DNA of 64,000 nucleotides from Rhizobacter sp. Root1221 (lineage in GTDB: Bacteria > Pseudomonadota > Gammaproteobacteria > Burkholderiales > Burkholderiaceae_C): NCBI RefSeq assembly GCF_001425785.1, contig NZ_LMDI01000005.1:153300-217299 (forward strand). Direction: 5' to 3'. A program made the translations under genes and the position numbers. The notes under the pieces are model-generated. The model was not told the DNA's origin. It did not search any database and saw only the letters and a program-made list of their open reading frames with translations. Shown here in pieces: positions 63,041-64,000 of the stretch (position 1 is its first letter; each line of letters begins with the position of its first letter).

Positions 63041-64000
63041 TCACATGTCCATGCCCATGCCGCCCATCCCACCCATGCCGCCGCCCATGCCGCCGGCCGG
63101 AGCGTCGTCCTTCGGGGACTCGGCAACCATGGCTTCCGTGGTCAGCATCAGCGAGGAGACCGAAGCGGCGTTTTGCAGCGCCGTGCGGGTCACCTTCGTC
63201 GGGTCCAGGATGCCCATTTCGATCATGTCGCCGTACGTGTCGTTGGCGGCATTGAAACCGTAGTTGCCCTTGCCGGCCAGGACGGCATTGACGATCACGC
63301 TGGCTTCACCACCGGCGTTGTAGACGATTTCACGAAGCGGGGCTTCGATGGCGCGCAGGACCAGCTTGATGCCGGCGTCCTGGTCGGGGTTGTCACCCTT
63401 GATGGCACCAGCGGCTTGCTTGGCGCGCAGCAGGGCCACGCCACCACCGGCCACGATGCCTTCTTCCACCGCTGCGCGCGTGGCGTGCAGGGCGTCTTCG
63501 ACGCGGGCCTTCTTTTCCTTCATTTCGACTTCGGTGGCAGCGCCGACCTTGATCACGGCAACACCGCCGGCCAGCTTGGCCACGCGCTCTTGCAGCTTTT
63601 CACGGTCGTAGTCGCTCGTGGCTTCCTCGATCTGGATGCGCACTTGCTTGACGCGGGCTTCGATGTCGCCAGCAGCACCGGCGCCGTCGATGATCGTGGT
63701 GTTTTCCTTGCCCACTTCGACGCGCTTGGCTTGGCCGAGGTCGGCCAGCGTGACCTTCTCGAGCGTCAGGCCGACTTCTTCTGCGATGACCTTGCCGCCC
63801 GTCAGGATGGCGATGTCTTCGAGCATGGCCTTGCGGCGGTCGCCGAAGCCAGGGGCCTTCACGGCGACAACCTTCAGGATGCCGCGGATCGTGTTGACCA
63901 CGAGGGTCGCCAGCGCTTCGCCTTCGACTTCTTCAGCGATGATCAGCAGCGGACGGCCGGCCTTGGCCACTTGCTCCAGCACCGGCAGCAGGTCGCGGAT
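63041..64000 (-). CDS. groL: chaperonin GroEL, C-terminal part (5' end outside window)
   Basis: About 319 residues of the chaperonin are visible, from the apical domain ([24 protein letters not shown]) to the flexible GGM-rich tail. The ATP-domain motifs [26 protein letters not shown] and [36 protein letters not shown] are perfectly conserved. GroEL with GroES folds many cytosolic proteins. The start lies beyond 64000, so the fragment is incomplete. It is followed by a strong terminator. Confidence 0.97.
   Translation of the reverse strand: MRDLLPVLEQVAKAGRPLLIIAEEVEGEALATLVVNTIRGILKVVAVKAPGFGDRRKAMLEDIAILTGGKVIAEEVGLTLEKVTLADLGQAKRVEVGKENTTIIDGAGAAGDIEARVKQVRIQIEEATSDYDREKLQERVAKLAGGVAVIKVGAATEVEMKEKKARVEDALHATRAAVEEGIVAGGGVALLRAKQAAGAIKGDNPDQDAGIKLVLRAIEAPLREIVYNAGGEASVIVNAVLAGKGNYGFNAANDTYGDMIEMGILDPTKVTRTALQNAASVSSLMLTTEAMVAESPKDDAPAGGMGGGMGGMGGMGMDM

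Overview
The window is about 64 kb of high-GC DNA with dense, short-spaced genes and many 1-4 nt overlaps. Gene content points to a betaproteobacterium of the order Burkholderiales, probably the Rubrivivax/Leptothrix/Ideonella side: Bug-type (tripartite tricarboxylate) solute receptors, a DUF1631 protein, ResB/CcsB (system II) cytochrome c maturation, a cytochrome c4, an otsA/otsB/GH15 trehalose locus and a small protein usually misnamed 'tryptophan synthase beta-like'. No rRNA, tRNA, CRISPR array, transposase or phage gene was seen. This placement is inference from gene content only.

Layout. 1-2955: end of an acidic protein and a 939-residue SMC/condensin-like ATPase. 2989-7467: response regulator, cstA, ybdD-like gene and cache-domain histidine kinase, all on the + strand, looking like a self-contained peptide/pyruvate uptake and sensing unit. 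7476-15427: signalling block with a membrane Ser/Thr kinase, a hybrid kinase, and an overlapping LysM-FecR protein plus CHASE2 hybrid kinase. 15460-19898: ferredoxin, an orphan 404-residue protein, a phospholipase-D-like lipoprotein and a threonine-dehydratase-like enzyme. 20097-32760: accessory catabolic region with three LysR regulators, two Bug receptors without TctA/TctB, a dihydrodipicolinate-synthase-like lyase, FAD oxidoreductase, MmgE/PrpD protein and a PcaF-like thiolase. It also holds two orphan genes, a REP-like element and an AraC remnant. 32803-39667: one minus-strand sugar or polyol operon (LacI regulator, isomerase, Gfo/Idh/MocA dehydrogenase, ribose-type ABC transporter). 39763-44977: CMD-family protein, GAF protein, a TetR gene, and a TetR-SDR-MATE-MaoC unit with two matching candidate operators. 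45080-52455: pilin-like protein, otsB, a membrane-anchored otsA, GH15 glycosidase, a two-gene GTPase module and a lipoprotein with two BLIP-like repeats. 52476-64000: msrQ/msrP, a 600-bp non-coding repeat region, a damaged ccsB, resB, cytochrome c4, engB, hydrolase, a frameshifted DUF1631 gene and the 3' part of groEL.

Points most worth a second look: the SMC-like operon; the paired TetR operators; OtsA fused to a two-TM sensor-like module beside a small GTPase that lacks the usual guanine-specificity motif; a dispersed repeat lying directly after two unrelated stop codons; and ccsB, which has lost about 65-70 residues including the conserved VSNLYE region and changes frame at the junction.
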